A stretch of 64,000 bases of DNA from Streptomyces sp. NBC_01267 (GTDB lineage Bacteria > Actinomycetota > Actinomycetes > Streptomycetales > Streptomycetaceae): positions 5,087,501 to 5,151,500 of the forward strand of contig NZ_CP108455.1 in NCBI RefSeq assembly GCF_036241575.1. The letters run 5' to 3'. The notes below the pieces were generated by a model. It ran no database searches, had not been told where the DNA came from, and was given only the letters and a program-made list of their open reading frames with translations. Positions 18,714 through 27,217 of the stretch are shown in pieces (the stretch's first letter is position 1; every line of letters begins with the position of its first letter). The position numbers were made by a program, and so were the translations under genes.

Positions 18714-19396
18714 ACCGCGTGCTCCAGGTCCCGGGATCTGCCGTCGCGTACGACGACCTCGCGATCGGAGTAGGCGGCCACCCGCGGCTCGTGCGTGACG
18801 AGCACGACGGCCGCGTTGGCCGAGCGGGCGGCCTGGGTGAAGAGTTCCATGACGCGTTCGCCGTTGAGGGAGTCGAGCGCGCCGGTCGGCTCGTCCGCGA
18901 ACAGCACGCGCGGCCCGGTCACCAGCGAACGGGCCACGGCGACCCGCTGTCCCTGACCGCCGGAGACCTCGCCGGGCCGCTTGTGCCCGAGGTCGGCGAC
19001 TTCGAGGCGGTCCATCCACTCCAGCGCGCGACGCTCGGCCTCCTTGCGCTTGAGACCGTTCAGCCGGAGCGGCAGCGCGACGTTCTCCGTGCAGGTCAGC
19101 TCGGGGACGAGCTGCCCGAACTGGAAGACGAAGCCGAACTCGCTGCGGCGCAGGGAGCTGCGCTCGGAGTCCGACATCGCGGACAGCTCGCGCCCGTTGT
19201 AGGTGATGGTGCCCGAGTCGGGGCGGACGATGCCGGCCAGACAGTGCAGCAGCGTCGACTTGCCGGAGCCCGACGGGCCCATGACGGCGACGACTTCACC
19301 GGCGTGGATGGAGAACGAGGCGCCGTCGAGCGCGGGGGTCGGCCCGTACACCTTGTGCAGGCCGTCGGCGTGGAGAAGGGAGCCGGCGGGAGTCAT
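18710..19396 (-). CDS. ABC transporter ATP-binding protein, copy B
   Basis: A 228-residue ATPase of the MacB/LolD type: Walker A GPSGSGKST, Q-loop FQFGQLVPELT, signature SGGQGQRVAVARS, Walker B VLFADEPTGALD and the switch His in LVTHEPR. It pairs with the downstream permease through a 4-nt overlap, and its start overlaps the PadR stop by ATGA. The sequence is nearly the same as copy A (22253-22945) across the core, showing tandem duplication. Confidence 0.96.
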   Translation of the reverse strand: MTPAGSLLHADGLHKVYGPTPALDGASFSIHAGEVVAVMGPSGSGKSTLLHCLAGIVRPDSGTITYNGRELSAMSDSERSSLRRSEFGFVFQFGQLVPELTCTENVALPLRLNGLKRKEAERRALEWMDRLEVADLGHKRPGEVSGGQGQRVAVARSLVTGPRVLFADEPTGALDSLNGERVMELFTQAARSANAAVVLVTHEPRVAAYSDREVVVRDGRSRDLEHAV

Positions 19397-19917
19397 GCGG
19401 ACACCTCCGTGGCGAGCTGGTCGAGCCGGGCGGCGGTCAGTTCCAGCCAGCGCAGGTCGGCTTCGAGATGGAACAGGGCGTGGTCGCAGATCAGCTGGTC
19501 GGCGAGGTCGCCGCGGCGCTTGCGGTCGGTGAGGATGCGCATCAGCCGCAGGTGTTCGGCCCGTTGGGTGTCCAGCAGGTCGGCGGCGCTGCGTCCGGTG
19601 AGCAGCGCCAGGACGACCTTGGTGTACAGCGTGGACTGGAGGTACGGCTCGGGCTTCTCGGGCGACGCGAGCCACTGGTCGACGTCGCTGATCCCGGCGT
19701 CGGTGATCGCGTACCGCTTGCGCTCGGGGCCGCCGCCGGCTTCCACCCCGTCGACCTCGACGAGGCCGTTCTTGAGCAGCCGGGACATGGTCGAGTAGAC
19801 CTGCCCGTAGTGCAGCGGTCTGTCATGACCGAACTTCTCGTCGAAGGCGCGCTTGAGGTCGTAGCCATGGCGCGGCCCCGACTCGAGGATGCCGAGCAGT
19901 GTGTGGCCGATGGACAT
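19393..19917 (-). CDS. PadR-family transcriptional repressor
   Basis: A protein of 174 residues. The N-terminal winged helix (TLLGILESGPRHGYDLKRAF, then YGQVYSTMSRLLKNGLVEV) and a C-terminal helical dimerisation domain (PadR C, 95-170) are typical of PadR/Vir_act_alpha_C. PadR proteins repress adjacent transporter genes and are released by drugs or phenolics. It is embedded between the two ABC pairs, 14 bp after permease A and overlapping ATPase B. The palindromic site at the operon promoter (22953-22986) is its likely operator. Confidence 0.94.
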   Translation of the reverse strand: MSIGHTLLGILESGPRHGYDLKRAFDEKFGHDRPLHYGQVYSTMSRLLKNGLVEVDGVEAGGGPERKRYAITDAGISDVDQWLASPEKPEPYLQSTLYTKVVLALLTGRSAADLLDTQRAEHLRLMRILTDRKRRGDLADQLICDHALFHLEADLRWLELTAARLDQLATEVSA

Positions 19918-19931
19918 GTGCGTGGCCCTTC

Positions 19932-22256
19932 CTATTCGGTACGGAGGCCGTCGGGGCGCATCATGCGCCACAGCGGAGGGAGGCTGAGCAGGGTGACGAG
20001 CAGGATCACTCCCGCTCCCGCACCGGCCAGCGGGACGAAGCCCCACCAGTCGGTGACGGACTTGCCGATGAGCCGCAGCAGTGCGGCGCCGAGCCCGAGA
20101 CCGCCGGCGACGGCGAGCGCGAGGCCGAGCACCACGGGCAGCGCGGTCTGCCAGAGCACCGACCAGCCGAGGGTGGGACGGCGGGTGCCGAAGGCCACCA
20201 GGACGGACAACAGCCGCTTGCGTGCGCGCAGTTGCTCCAGCTGGGAGACGAGCATCGAGGCGGCGATCAGCACCATGGTCGCGGCGGAGGCGGCGAGCAG
20301 CGCGTTCTCGATGCTCGCGTACTGCTTGTCGCGCTCGACGGCAGAGATGTCCCACACCCGCATGAGCGGGTCGATCCCGGCCGCCGTGTTGCGTACGTGA
20401 TCCGCGGCGTCCGGCACCGAACGGTCGGTCTTCACCAGGGCGGTGGTGTCCGCGTCCGGCAGCATCGACAGATCGATCGCGGACGGGGTGAGGAAGATGC
20501 CGTCGCGTGTCTGGCCCATCGGGTCGACGCGGGCGAAGACCGTGGGCGTGGACTTCGGGAGCGTCCAGAGCCTGGGGTGGCCGTCGCGGCCGACGTTGAG
20601 CTTGCCGCCCGGCCGTACGGTCTTGTCCACCCAGTCGTTGGACTCCTTGTGCCCCTTGATGTGGACGACGAAGGAGTCGCCGTCCTCGCAGGAGGGGAGG
20701 GTGGCCAGTTCGCGCAGGGTCGCGCAGTCGCCGATGGTGAGGGAGGTCGTCGGCCAGGGCCCGGCGGCGTTCGGGTCGCCGTCCGGCTTGTCGGCGTAGC
20801 CCTCGATGGCGCCGATGACGGCCTTGACGCCCTTGGTCTGCTGGAACGCGTGGATCATCTGCTGGGCGCGCTCCGCGCTGGGGTACGACGCGCTGATGTG
20901 CATCTGGGCGCGGGCCGGGTTCTGGCCGGTGATCCTGTTGAAGTCGTCGTGCAGCCCGGCGAAGTACATCTGGAGCGCGACCGCCCCGGCGACGGCGACC
21001 GTGATGCCGCTGACCGCGCGGGCCGCCGATCCGCTGTTCAACTGGAGCCTGCGGGTGGCCAGCTGGAACGGCACGGGCCCGCCCCGCATCCGGCCGACGA
21101 CCGCCTCGACGACCCAGGGCAGCAGGACGGTGAGCCCCGCGAGGATCAGGATCGCGCCGCCCGCGATGGGGTACGGATCGATGAACTCGGTCTTGTTGGT
21201 GACCCGGTTTGCCTTCAGCAGCAGGGCCAGTCCGGCGAGGGGCATCACCAGACGCCACCAGAACCGGCGGCGGCGGGTGGTCGTCTGCCGTGCGATGCCC
21301 AGCGGTTCGACCGTCACGGCGCGCATCGCGAAGAGGGTCACGGCGATGGCCGACAGCGGTACCGCCACGACGATCAGCGCGGCCAGCATCGGCACCGGGT
21401 CGAGATCGGACGGGAAGACGGACAGGTTCCACACCTGGACGCCGCCGATCAGCTCCCGGCCGATCAGGAAGAAGACCCAGCCGAGCAGCACCCCGAGCAC
21501 CGCTCCGGCGAACGCCTCACCGGCCGCGACCCGCCTGGTCGTACGGGTGTCGGCGCCGACCAGCCGCAGCGAGGCGAGGCGCTGGTCCCGGCGGTCGCTG
21601 CCGAAGCGGACCGCGGTCGCGATGAAGACGGCCACCGGCGTGAGCAGGACCACACAGCCGAGCACGGAGAGCACGACCAGGAACGGCGACAGCGGGACGC
21701 TGTCCGGACCGCCGCCGAAGTGCGCGAGCCGGTGGGCGCCGGTGTGCGGGGTGAGGGTGGAGCTGCCCGCGTAGTAGAACAGCTCGGCCGGGTCGTTCAG
21801 CCCGGCGTCCCCGATGGTGCCGGCGATCCGGTACGGGAGGCGCTCGCGGAGCAGCTTGCCGTCGTCGGATCCCAGCAGGTCCTTCAGCGCCGGTGAGACG
21901 AGCATCGTGCCGTCGGCGGGCAGTGCGGAGATCCCCGGCGGGACGACCGGGTGCTTGCCCTCGGCCCGGAGCAGATAGCCGTCGACGGTGGTCTTGCGGA
22001 ACACGCTGTCGGCGTGGCCGTAGAGCACGGTGCTGTCGCTGCGCGGGACCGAGTGCCCGAAGGGGGGCTCGGTGACGGTGCGCGCGTGTGAGCGTTCGGT
22101 GCGGCTGTTCATCGCGTTCGGCACGGACGAGGCGGTGAGCAGCAGGGCCACCCCGAGCGCCACACCGACCGCGGTGAGCACGGTGCGCACCCAGGACTCC
22201 CGGCCGCCGGCCACGGCGAACCGGACCCCCATGGCGAGGTCGCTGCGGCGGCTCAT
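19932..22256 (-). CDS. FtsX/MacB-type ABC exporter permease, copy A
   Basis: A protein of 774 residues with the same layout as copy B: a membrane segment at about 25-45, an external domain, then FtsX-like membrane blocks around 215-430 and 640-760. Its ATG (22256) overlaps the stop of ATPase A. It differs from copy B mostly in the external domain, which suggests that the two exporters recognise different ligands while sharing regulation. Confidence 0.93.
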   Translation of the reverse strand: MSRRSDLAMGVRFAVAGGRESWVRTVLTAVGVALGVALLLTASSVPNAMNSRTERSHARTVTEPPFGHSVPRSDSTVLYGHADSVFRKTTVDGYLLRAEGKHPVVPPGISALPADGTMLVSPALKDLLGSDDGKLLRERLPYRIAGTIGDAGLNDPAELFYYAGSSTLTPHTGAHRLAHFGGGPDSVPLSPFLVVLSVLGCVVLLTPVAVFIATAVRFGSDRRDQRLASLRLVGADTRTTRRVAAGEAFAGAVLGVLLGWVFFLIGRELIGGVQVWNLSVFPSDLDPVPMLAALIVVAVPLSAIAVTLFAMRAVTVEPLGIARQTTTRRRRFWWRLVMPLAGLALLLKANRVTNKTEFIDPYPIAGGAILILAGLTVLLPWVVEAVVGRMRGGPVPFQLATRRLQLNSGSAARAVSGITVAVAGAVALQMYFAGLHDDFNRITGQNPARAQMHISASYPSAERAQQMIHAFQQTKGVKAVIGAIEGYADKPDGDPNAAGPWPTTSLTIGDCATLRELATLPSCEDGDSFVVHIKGHKESNDWVDKTVRPGGKLNVGRDGHPRLWTLPKSTPTVFARVDPMGQTRDGIFLTPSAIDLSMLPDADTTALVKTDRSVPDAADHVRNTAAGIDPLMRVWDISAVERDKQYASIENALLAASAATMVLIAASMLVSQLEQLRARKRLLSVLVAFGTRRPTLGWSVLWQTALPVVLGLALAVAGGLGLGAALLRLIGKSVTDWWGFVPLAGAGAGVILLVTLLSLPPLWRMMRPDGLRTE

Positions 22257-22945
22257 GAGGCGAACTGCGCGGCGCGGTCGCGGGACTTGCCGTCGCGTAC
22301 GACGACCTCGCGGTCGGAGTAGGCGGCGACCCGGGCCTCGTGGGTGACCAGGACGACGGCCGCGTTCGTGGAGCGGGCCGCCTCGGTGAAGAGTTCCATG
22401 ACGCGTTCGCCGTTGAGGGAGTCGAGTGCGCCGGTCGGCTCGTCCGCGAACAGCACGCGCGGTCCCGCCACCAGCGAACGCGCGATGGCGACCCGCTGGC
22501 CCTGGCCGCCGGAGACCTCACCCGGCCGCTTGTGCCCGACCTCGGTGACTTCCAGCCGCTCCAGCCATTCCCGCGCCCGGCTCTCGGCCTCCTTGCGCTT
22601 GACGCCGTTCAGCCGGAGCGGCAGCGCGACGTTCTGCACACAGGTCAGCTCGGGGACGAGCTGACCGAACTGGAAGACGAACCCGAAGTCCGTGCGGCGG
22701 AGCTCGCTGCGGCCCATGTCGTTCATGCCCGTGAGGGTCAGGTCCCCGTACCGGATGGTCCCGGCATCGGGCTCCACTATCCCGGCGAGGCAGTGCAGCA
22801 GGGTCGACTTGCCGGACCCGGACGGTCCCATGACGGCGACGATCTCGCCGGGCGCGATGGCGAAGTCCGCACCGTCCAGGGCGGGGGTCGGGCCGTAGGC
22901 CTTGTGGAGGTCGGTTGCGCTGAGCAACGGAGGCTGGGATGGCAT
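22253..22945 (-). CDS. ABC transporter ATP-binding protein, copy A
   Basis: A 230-residue MacB/LolD-type ATPase with Walker A GPSGSGKST, signature SGGQGQRVAIARS, DEPTGALDSLNGERVME and LVTHEAR. First gene of the operon. ATG 22945 (MPSQPPLLS) is chosen because a perfect -10 box, TATAGT on the minus strand at 22953-22958, ends seven bases before it, so the mRNA is probably leaderless. A longer frame to 22996 would start inside the promoter. Confidence 0.95.
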   Translation of the reverse strand: MPSQPPLLSATDLHKAYGPTPALDGADFAIAPGEIVAVMGPSGSGKSTLLHCLAGIVEPDAGTIRYGDLTLTGMNDMGRSELRRTDFGFVFQFGQLVPELTCVQNVALPLRLNGVKRKEAESRAREWLERLEVTEVGHKRPGEVSGGQGQRVAIARSLVAGPRVLFADEPTGALDSLNGERVMELFTEAARSTNAAVVLVTHEARVAAYSDREVVVRDGKSRDRAAQFAS

Positions 22946-22996
22946 GCCGAGGACTATACGCACTACGTATACCCACGGTGTATACCGGGGGTGCAT
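22946..22996 (-). promoter_or_regulatory. Promoter and palindromic operator of the PadR/ABC operon
   Basis: TATACG (22955-22960) and CGTATA (22966-22971) form a perfect inverted repeat with a 5-bp spacer; a further GTATAC-related half site follows at 22980-22985. The repeat overlaps the -10 box TATAGT (minus strand), so a bound repressor would block RNA polymerase. PadR encoded in the operon is the natural candidate. Confidence 0.7.
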
Positions 22997-23215
22997 AGTG
23001 ACCGGAAATGCTGACGAAGACTCTCAATTCGGGCGACTTTTGTGAGGAATTGATGAGGTGCGGCAACCTTGCGAGGGAGATACACGTCGGTTCCCTATGA
23101 GACGGGTGCTGATTGTCACGTACGGAAAAGACCGGATCGGGCGCCCTATGTCCGCAGGTGCGGTGTTAGCTTTCGACAGCTGACCTGGGTGAGAAGAAGG
23201 CGGAGTCACAGAGCG

Positions 23216-25492
23216 ATGGGCCGTGCGGACGATCGACGAGCCCGGCAGCGCGGGGCGCGCCGGGCCAAATCCACGAAGAGCGGCATACGCCGGCTCTTCA
23301 CCTGGAAGAAAATCCTGGGCAGCTTCTTCGTGCTCTGCCTGCTGGTGATGGGCGGCTTCGTCGCGCTCTACCTGTACGTGCCGATGCCGACGGCCAATGC
23401 CGACGCGGAGCTGCAGAGCAACGTCTACAAGCTCAGCAACGGCAAGGTGCTCGCCCGCACGGGCAAGGTCAACCGCGAGAAGGTCGACCTCTCGGAGGTC
23501 CCCCTCGACGTCCAGCACACCTTCGTCGCCGCCGAGAACATGTCCTTCTACAAGGACCACGGCGTCGACTTCCGGGGCACCGCCCGAGGGCTCTACAACA
23601 CCCTCCAGGGCAGGAAGCAGGGTGGCTCGACGATCACCCAGCAGTACGTGAAGAACTACTACCTGAGCGCCGACCAGACCGTGACCCGCAAGCTCAAGGA
23701 GCTGGTGGTCTCGCTCAAGGTCGACAGGAAGTTCACCAAGGAGGACATCCTCGCCGGGTACATCAACACCAGCTACTACGGCCGGGGTGCCTTCGGCATC
23801 CAGGCCGCGTCGCAGGCGTACTACGGGATCGACGCCAAGAACCTGAACGTCAGCCAGGGCGCGTACCTGGCGTCGCTGCTCCAGGCGCCGAGCCAGTACG
23901 ACTGGGCGGTGGCGACCGACGAGGGCAAGAAGCTCGTCCAGGAACGCTGGGGCTACACGCTCGACAACATGGTCAAGATGAACTGGCTCGACAGCGCCAA
24001 GCGCGGCGAGCAGAAGTTCCAGATACCGCAGAAGCCCAAGCCCGAGGAAGGTCTGAAGGGTGAGACCGGGTATCTGGTGAAGGCGGCCAACCAGGAGCTG
24101 GAGGCGCAGGGCCTCTCCGAGGCGGAGATCGACGCCGGCGGCTGGACGGTCACCCTCAACATCGACCCGAAGAAGCAGGCGGCCCTGGAGAAGACGCTCA
24201 AGGAGCAGCTGACCGACAAGCTCACGCCCAAGACGCGTCCGGTCGACGCGGACATCGAGGCGGGCGCGGTCTCGGTCAACCCGCATACCGGCGCGATCGA
24301 AGCGCTCTACGGCGGCCAGGACTACCTGAAGCACGAGATCAGCAACGCCAAGCGGACCGACTACCAGCCCGCTTCGACCTTCAAGCCGCTGATCCTCGCG
24401 GCGGCCCTGGAGTCCGGCGCCAAGACGCAGGACGGCAAGCCGATCACGGCCGACACCATCTACAACGGTGACAGCAAGCGCCAGGTCGTGGACAGCAACG
24501 GCAACAACGTCGGCTTCGACCCGCCCAACGAGGACGACCACAACTACGGCCCCATCACCGTCCAGACCGCGATGAACAACTCGGTCAACTCGGTGTTCGC
24601 GCAGATGGGTGTCGACGTCGGCCTCGGCAAGATCAAGACGCTCGGCGCCGACCTCGGCATGAGCCGGATGAAGACCGCGCAGGCGGTCCCCGCCATGACC
24701 CTGGGTTCGTACGGCGCCAGCCCGATGGAGATGGCCGGGGTGTACGCGACCCTCGACAACCACGGCAAGAAGGTCACGCCGACGATCGTGAAGTCGGCGA
24801 CCCGCCCGGGCCGGGAACCGCTCAAGATGCAGAAGGGCATCGGCGACCAGGTCATCAGCCGTCAGACGGCGGACGCGGTGACCTCGGTGCTGACCGGCGT
24901 GGTCGACCAGGGCACCGGCAAGGTGGTCAAGAACAAGGACCAGCAGGTCGCGGGCAAGACCGGTACCTCGGACGAGAACAAGTCCGCCTGGTTCACCGGC
25001 TACACCCCGAACCTGGTCACCTCGGTCGGTCTGTTCGGTGAGGCCGCCAAGACCCACACGGTGAACGGCAAGACCGTCCACCAGGGTGACCAGGTCACCA
25101 TCAGCGGTGCGGCGGGCAGCCCGACGGGCCGTATCAACGGTGGTGGCTTCCCGGCCCAGATCTGGGCCGCGTTCACCTTCGGCCTCGATCTGAAGCCGAG
25201 CAAGTTCGACCTGGACACCGACCAGGGTGCGGCGGTCAAGCCGGACTACACCCCGCCGCCGCCGCCGTCGAACACGCCGTCCCCGCCCGCGAAGGACACT
25301 CCGCCCGCGTCGCCGCCGCCCGTGTCGAAGACCCCGCCCCCGCCGTCGGACCCCGGGACCCCGCCGCCGTCGGACCCGGGAACCCCGCCGCCGTCGGACC
25401 CCGGGACCCCGCCCCCGCCGCCGGACCCCGGGAGTTCGCTGAACAACCAGTTGCAGCAGAACCAGCAGAACGGTCAGCAGCGCGACCGCTGA
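23216..25492 (+). CDS. Class A penicillin-binding protein (transglycosylase/transpeptidase)
   Basis: A 758-residue bifunctional peptidoglycan synthase. It has a basic cytoplasmic tail, a membrane segment at about 33-55 and a GT51 glycosyltransferase (about 75-255: AAENMSFYKDHGVDF, GGSTITQQYVKN). The penicillin-binding transpeptidase follows (about 345-680) with STFK (S387), SVN and KTGTS (K581). The tail from about 690 is Pro-rich with repeats of PPPSDPGT and ends in a Gln/Asn-rich stretch, probably a wall-spanning linker. ATG 23216 follows GAAGGCGGAG. It is divergent from the PadR operon. Confidence 0.96.
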   Translation: MGRADDRRARQRGARRAKSTKSGIRRLFTWKKILGSFFVLCLLVMGGFVALYLYVPMPTANADAELQSNVYKLSNGKVLARTGKVNREKVDLSEVPLDVQHTFVAAENMSFYKDHGVDFRGTARGLYNTLQGRKQGGSTITQQYVKNYYLSADQTVTRKLKELVVSLKVDRKFTKEDILAGYINTSYYGRGAFGIQAASQAYYGIDAKNLNVSQGAYLASLLQAPSQYDWAVATDEGKKLVQERWGYTLDNMVKMNWLDSAKRGEQKFQIPQKPKPEEGLKGETGYLVKAANQELEAQGLSEAEIDAGGWTVTLNIDPKKQAALEKTLKEQLTDKLTPKTRPVDADIEAGAVSVNPHTGAIEALYGGQDYLKHEISNAKRTDYQPASTFKPLILAAALESGAKTQDGKPITADTIYNGDSKRQVVDSNGNNVGFDPPNEDDHNYGPITVQTAMNNSVNSVFAQMGVDVGLGKIKTLGADLGMSRMKTAQAVPAMTLGSYGASPMEMAGVYATLDNHGKKVTPTIVKSATRPGREPLKMQKGIGDQVISRQTADAVTSVLTGVVDQGTGKVVKNKDQQVAGKTGTSDENKSAWFTGYTPNLVTSVGLFGEAAKTHTVNGKTVHQGDQVTISGAAGSPTGRINGGGFPAQIWAAFTFGLDLKPSKFDLDTDQGAAVKPDYTPPPPPSNTPSPPAKDTPPASPPPVSKTPPPPSDPGTPPPSDPGTPPPSDPGTPPPPPDPGSSLNNQLQQNQQNGQQRDR

Positions 25493-25495
25493 CGT

Positions 25496-25540
25496 ACGGG
25501 GAAGGGCCCCGCGGCTTCGTGCCGCGGGGCCCTTCCCCGT
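25496..25540. terminator. Bidirectional hairpin terminator
   Basis: A 20-bp perfect stem (ACGGGGAAGGGCCCCGCGGC and its complement) around a TTCG-containing loop lies between the convergent PBP and catalase genes. Confidence 0.9.
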
Positions 25541-25555
25541 ATGCGTGGCAGCAGC

Positions 25556-27022
25556 TCAGCCGTTCGGCTTGGCCCTAGCCGCGATCCGGTCGCCCGTCGT
25601 CTTGTCGATGTTGCGCCAGTACTGCAGCGCCCGGTCGAGGACCGGCGCGGAGACGCCCTGGGCCAGATGGCCGACGACATTGTCGACGAGCCGTGCGCGC
25701 TGGTCGTCGTTGAGGACCTGGCGCACCATCGTGCCCGGCTGGCCCCAGTCGTCGTCGTCCCGGCGCAGCGTGTACGCCTCGCGGACCATCTCGCCGGCGG
25801 ACTCCCACCCGGCGGGCTCCCCGTAGCGGGCGGTGTCCGCGGCGGGGCCGCCGTAGGAGTTGGGCGCGTACGGCGCGGACGCGGCGGACGGCTCGTACCG
25901 CATCGGCCCGTCCTTCGCGTACGAATTGACCGCCGAGCGCGGCCGGTTGGGCGGCAGCTGCGTGTAGTTCGGCCCGATCCGGTAGCGGTGCGTGTCCGGG
26001 TACGAGAACATCCGGCCGAGCAGCATCTTGTCCGGCGACGGGCCGATGCCGGGGACCATGTTCGAGGGCTCGAAGGACGCCTGCTCGATGTGGACGAAGT
26101 GGTCCTCGGGGTTCTTGTTCAGGGTCATCCGCCCGACATCGATCAGCGGGTAGTCGCCGTGCGGCCACACCTTGGTCAGGTCGAAGGGGTTGAAGCGGTA
26201 GCCGGGGGCGTCGTCGAACGGCATGACCTGGACCTTCAGCGACCACGACGGGGCGTTCCCCGACTTGATCGACTCGAAGAGGTCCCGCCGGTGGTAGTCC
26301 GTGTCGACCCCGGCCATGGCGTCGGCGTCGGCCTGCGTCAGGAAGTCGATGCCCTGGTCGGTCTTGAAGTGGTACTTGACCCAGAACTTCTCGCCCGCGC
26401 CGTTCACCCACATGTAGGTGTGCGAGCTGTAGCCGTTCATGTTGCGCCAGGTCTTGGGGATGCCCCGGTCGCCCATCAGCCAGGTGACCTGGTGCGCGGA
26501 CTCGGGCGAGAGCGTCCAGAAGTCCCACTGCATGTCGTTGTCGCGCAGCCCGCTGTCGGGGCGGCGCTTCTGGCTGCGGATGAAGTCCTGGAACTTGATC
26601 GGGTCACGTACGAAGAAGACCGGCGTGTTGTTGCCGACCATGTCGTAATTGCCGTGCTCCGTATAGAACTTGAGGGCGAAACCGCGGGGGTCGCGCCAGG
26701 TGTCGGGGGAGCCCATCTCACCGGCGACCGTCGAGAAGCGGGCCAGCATCTCGGTGCGCCTGCCCGGCTGGAAGAGGTCCGCCTTGGTGAACTGGCTGAC
26801 GTCGTTGGTGACTTCGAAGGTCCCGTACGCACCGGAACCCTTCGCGTGCACCACGCGCTCGGGGACCCGCTCCCGGTTGAACTGAGCCATCTTCTCGATG
26901 AGGTACGCGTCGTGCAGCAGGATCGGCCCGTCGGAGCTGACGGTGAGCGAGTGTTCGTCGCTCTCCACCGGAATTCCCGCGTTCGTGGTGGTGAAGGTGG
27001 CCTTCTGGGGTGCCTTGCTCAC
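25556..27022 (-). CDS. Monofunctional haem catalase (clade 3)
   Basis: A 488-residue small-subunit haem catalase degrading hydrogen peroxide. Visible sites are the distal His in [12 protein letters not shown], the Asn in [15 protein letters not shown] and the proximal haem-ligand Tyr in [17 protein letters not shown] 27022 (VSKAPQKAT) is chosen by homology of the N-terminus; upstream codons in the frame lack family sequence. It has no furA or other regulator next to it. The ahpCD/oxyR peroxide module is 10 kb away. Confidence 0.96.
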   Translation of the reverse strand: MSKAPQKATFTTTNAGIPVESDEHSLTVSSDGPILLHDAYLIEKMAQFNRERVPERVVHAKGSGAYGTFEVTNDVSQFTKADLFQPGRRTEMLARFSTVAGEMGSPDTWRDPRGFALKFYTEHGNYDMVGNNTPVFFVRDPIKFQDFIRSQKRRPDSGLRDNDMQWDFWTLSPESAHQVTWLMGDRGIPKTWRNMNGYSSHTYMWVNGAGEKFWVKYHFKTDQGIDFLTQADADAMAGVDTDYHRRDLFESIKSGNAPSWSLKVQVMPFDDAPGYRFNPFDLTKVWPHGDYPLIDVGRMTLNKNPEDHFVHIEQASFEPSNMVPGIGPSPDKMLLGRMFSYPDTHRYRIGPNYTQLPPNRPRSAVNSYAKDGPMRYEPSAASAPYAPNSYGGPAADTARYGEPAGWESAGEMVREAYTLRRDDDDWGQPGTMVRQVLNDDQRARLVDNVVGHLAQGVSAPVLDRALQYWRNIDKTTGDRIAARAKPNG

Positions 27023-27138
27023 GAGCGTTTTCCCATCGTTCGAGGGGGTTGGGGGCGCTTCGTCCGCGAGCCCCAGTGAACCCTTCCGACGCCGGGTCGG
27101 CAACATGTGAACGGGCCCCGGGTGAGTGCGCGGGCAGC

Positions 27139-27176
27139 GGAACGGGCCCGCCCCCAGCAGGGGACGGGCCCGTTCC
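27139..27176 (-). terminator. Hairpin terminator of the SpoIIE-type gene
   Basis: GGAACGGGCCCG (27139-27150) pairs with CGGGCCCGTTCC (27165-27176), 41 bp after the stop codon of the minus-strand gene at 27218. Confidence 0.8.
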
Positions 27177-27217
27177 GTATCCGGGTCCTGTCACTCGTCA
27201 GGAGGAGCCGCGCGCCC

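Noticed and set aside
16332..18773. 813-codon plus-strand frame opposite permease B
   Set aside because: Low-complexity Arg/Gln/Gly translation with no family; the minus strand encodes a clear permease.
23024..25081. 685-codon minus-strand frame opposite the PBP
   Set aside because: Leu/Val/Arg-rich shadow; the plus strand holds all penicillin-binding motifs.
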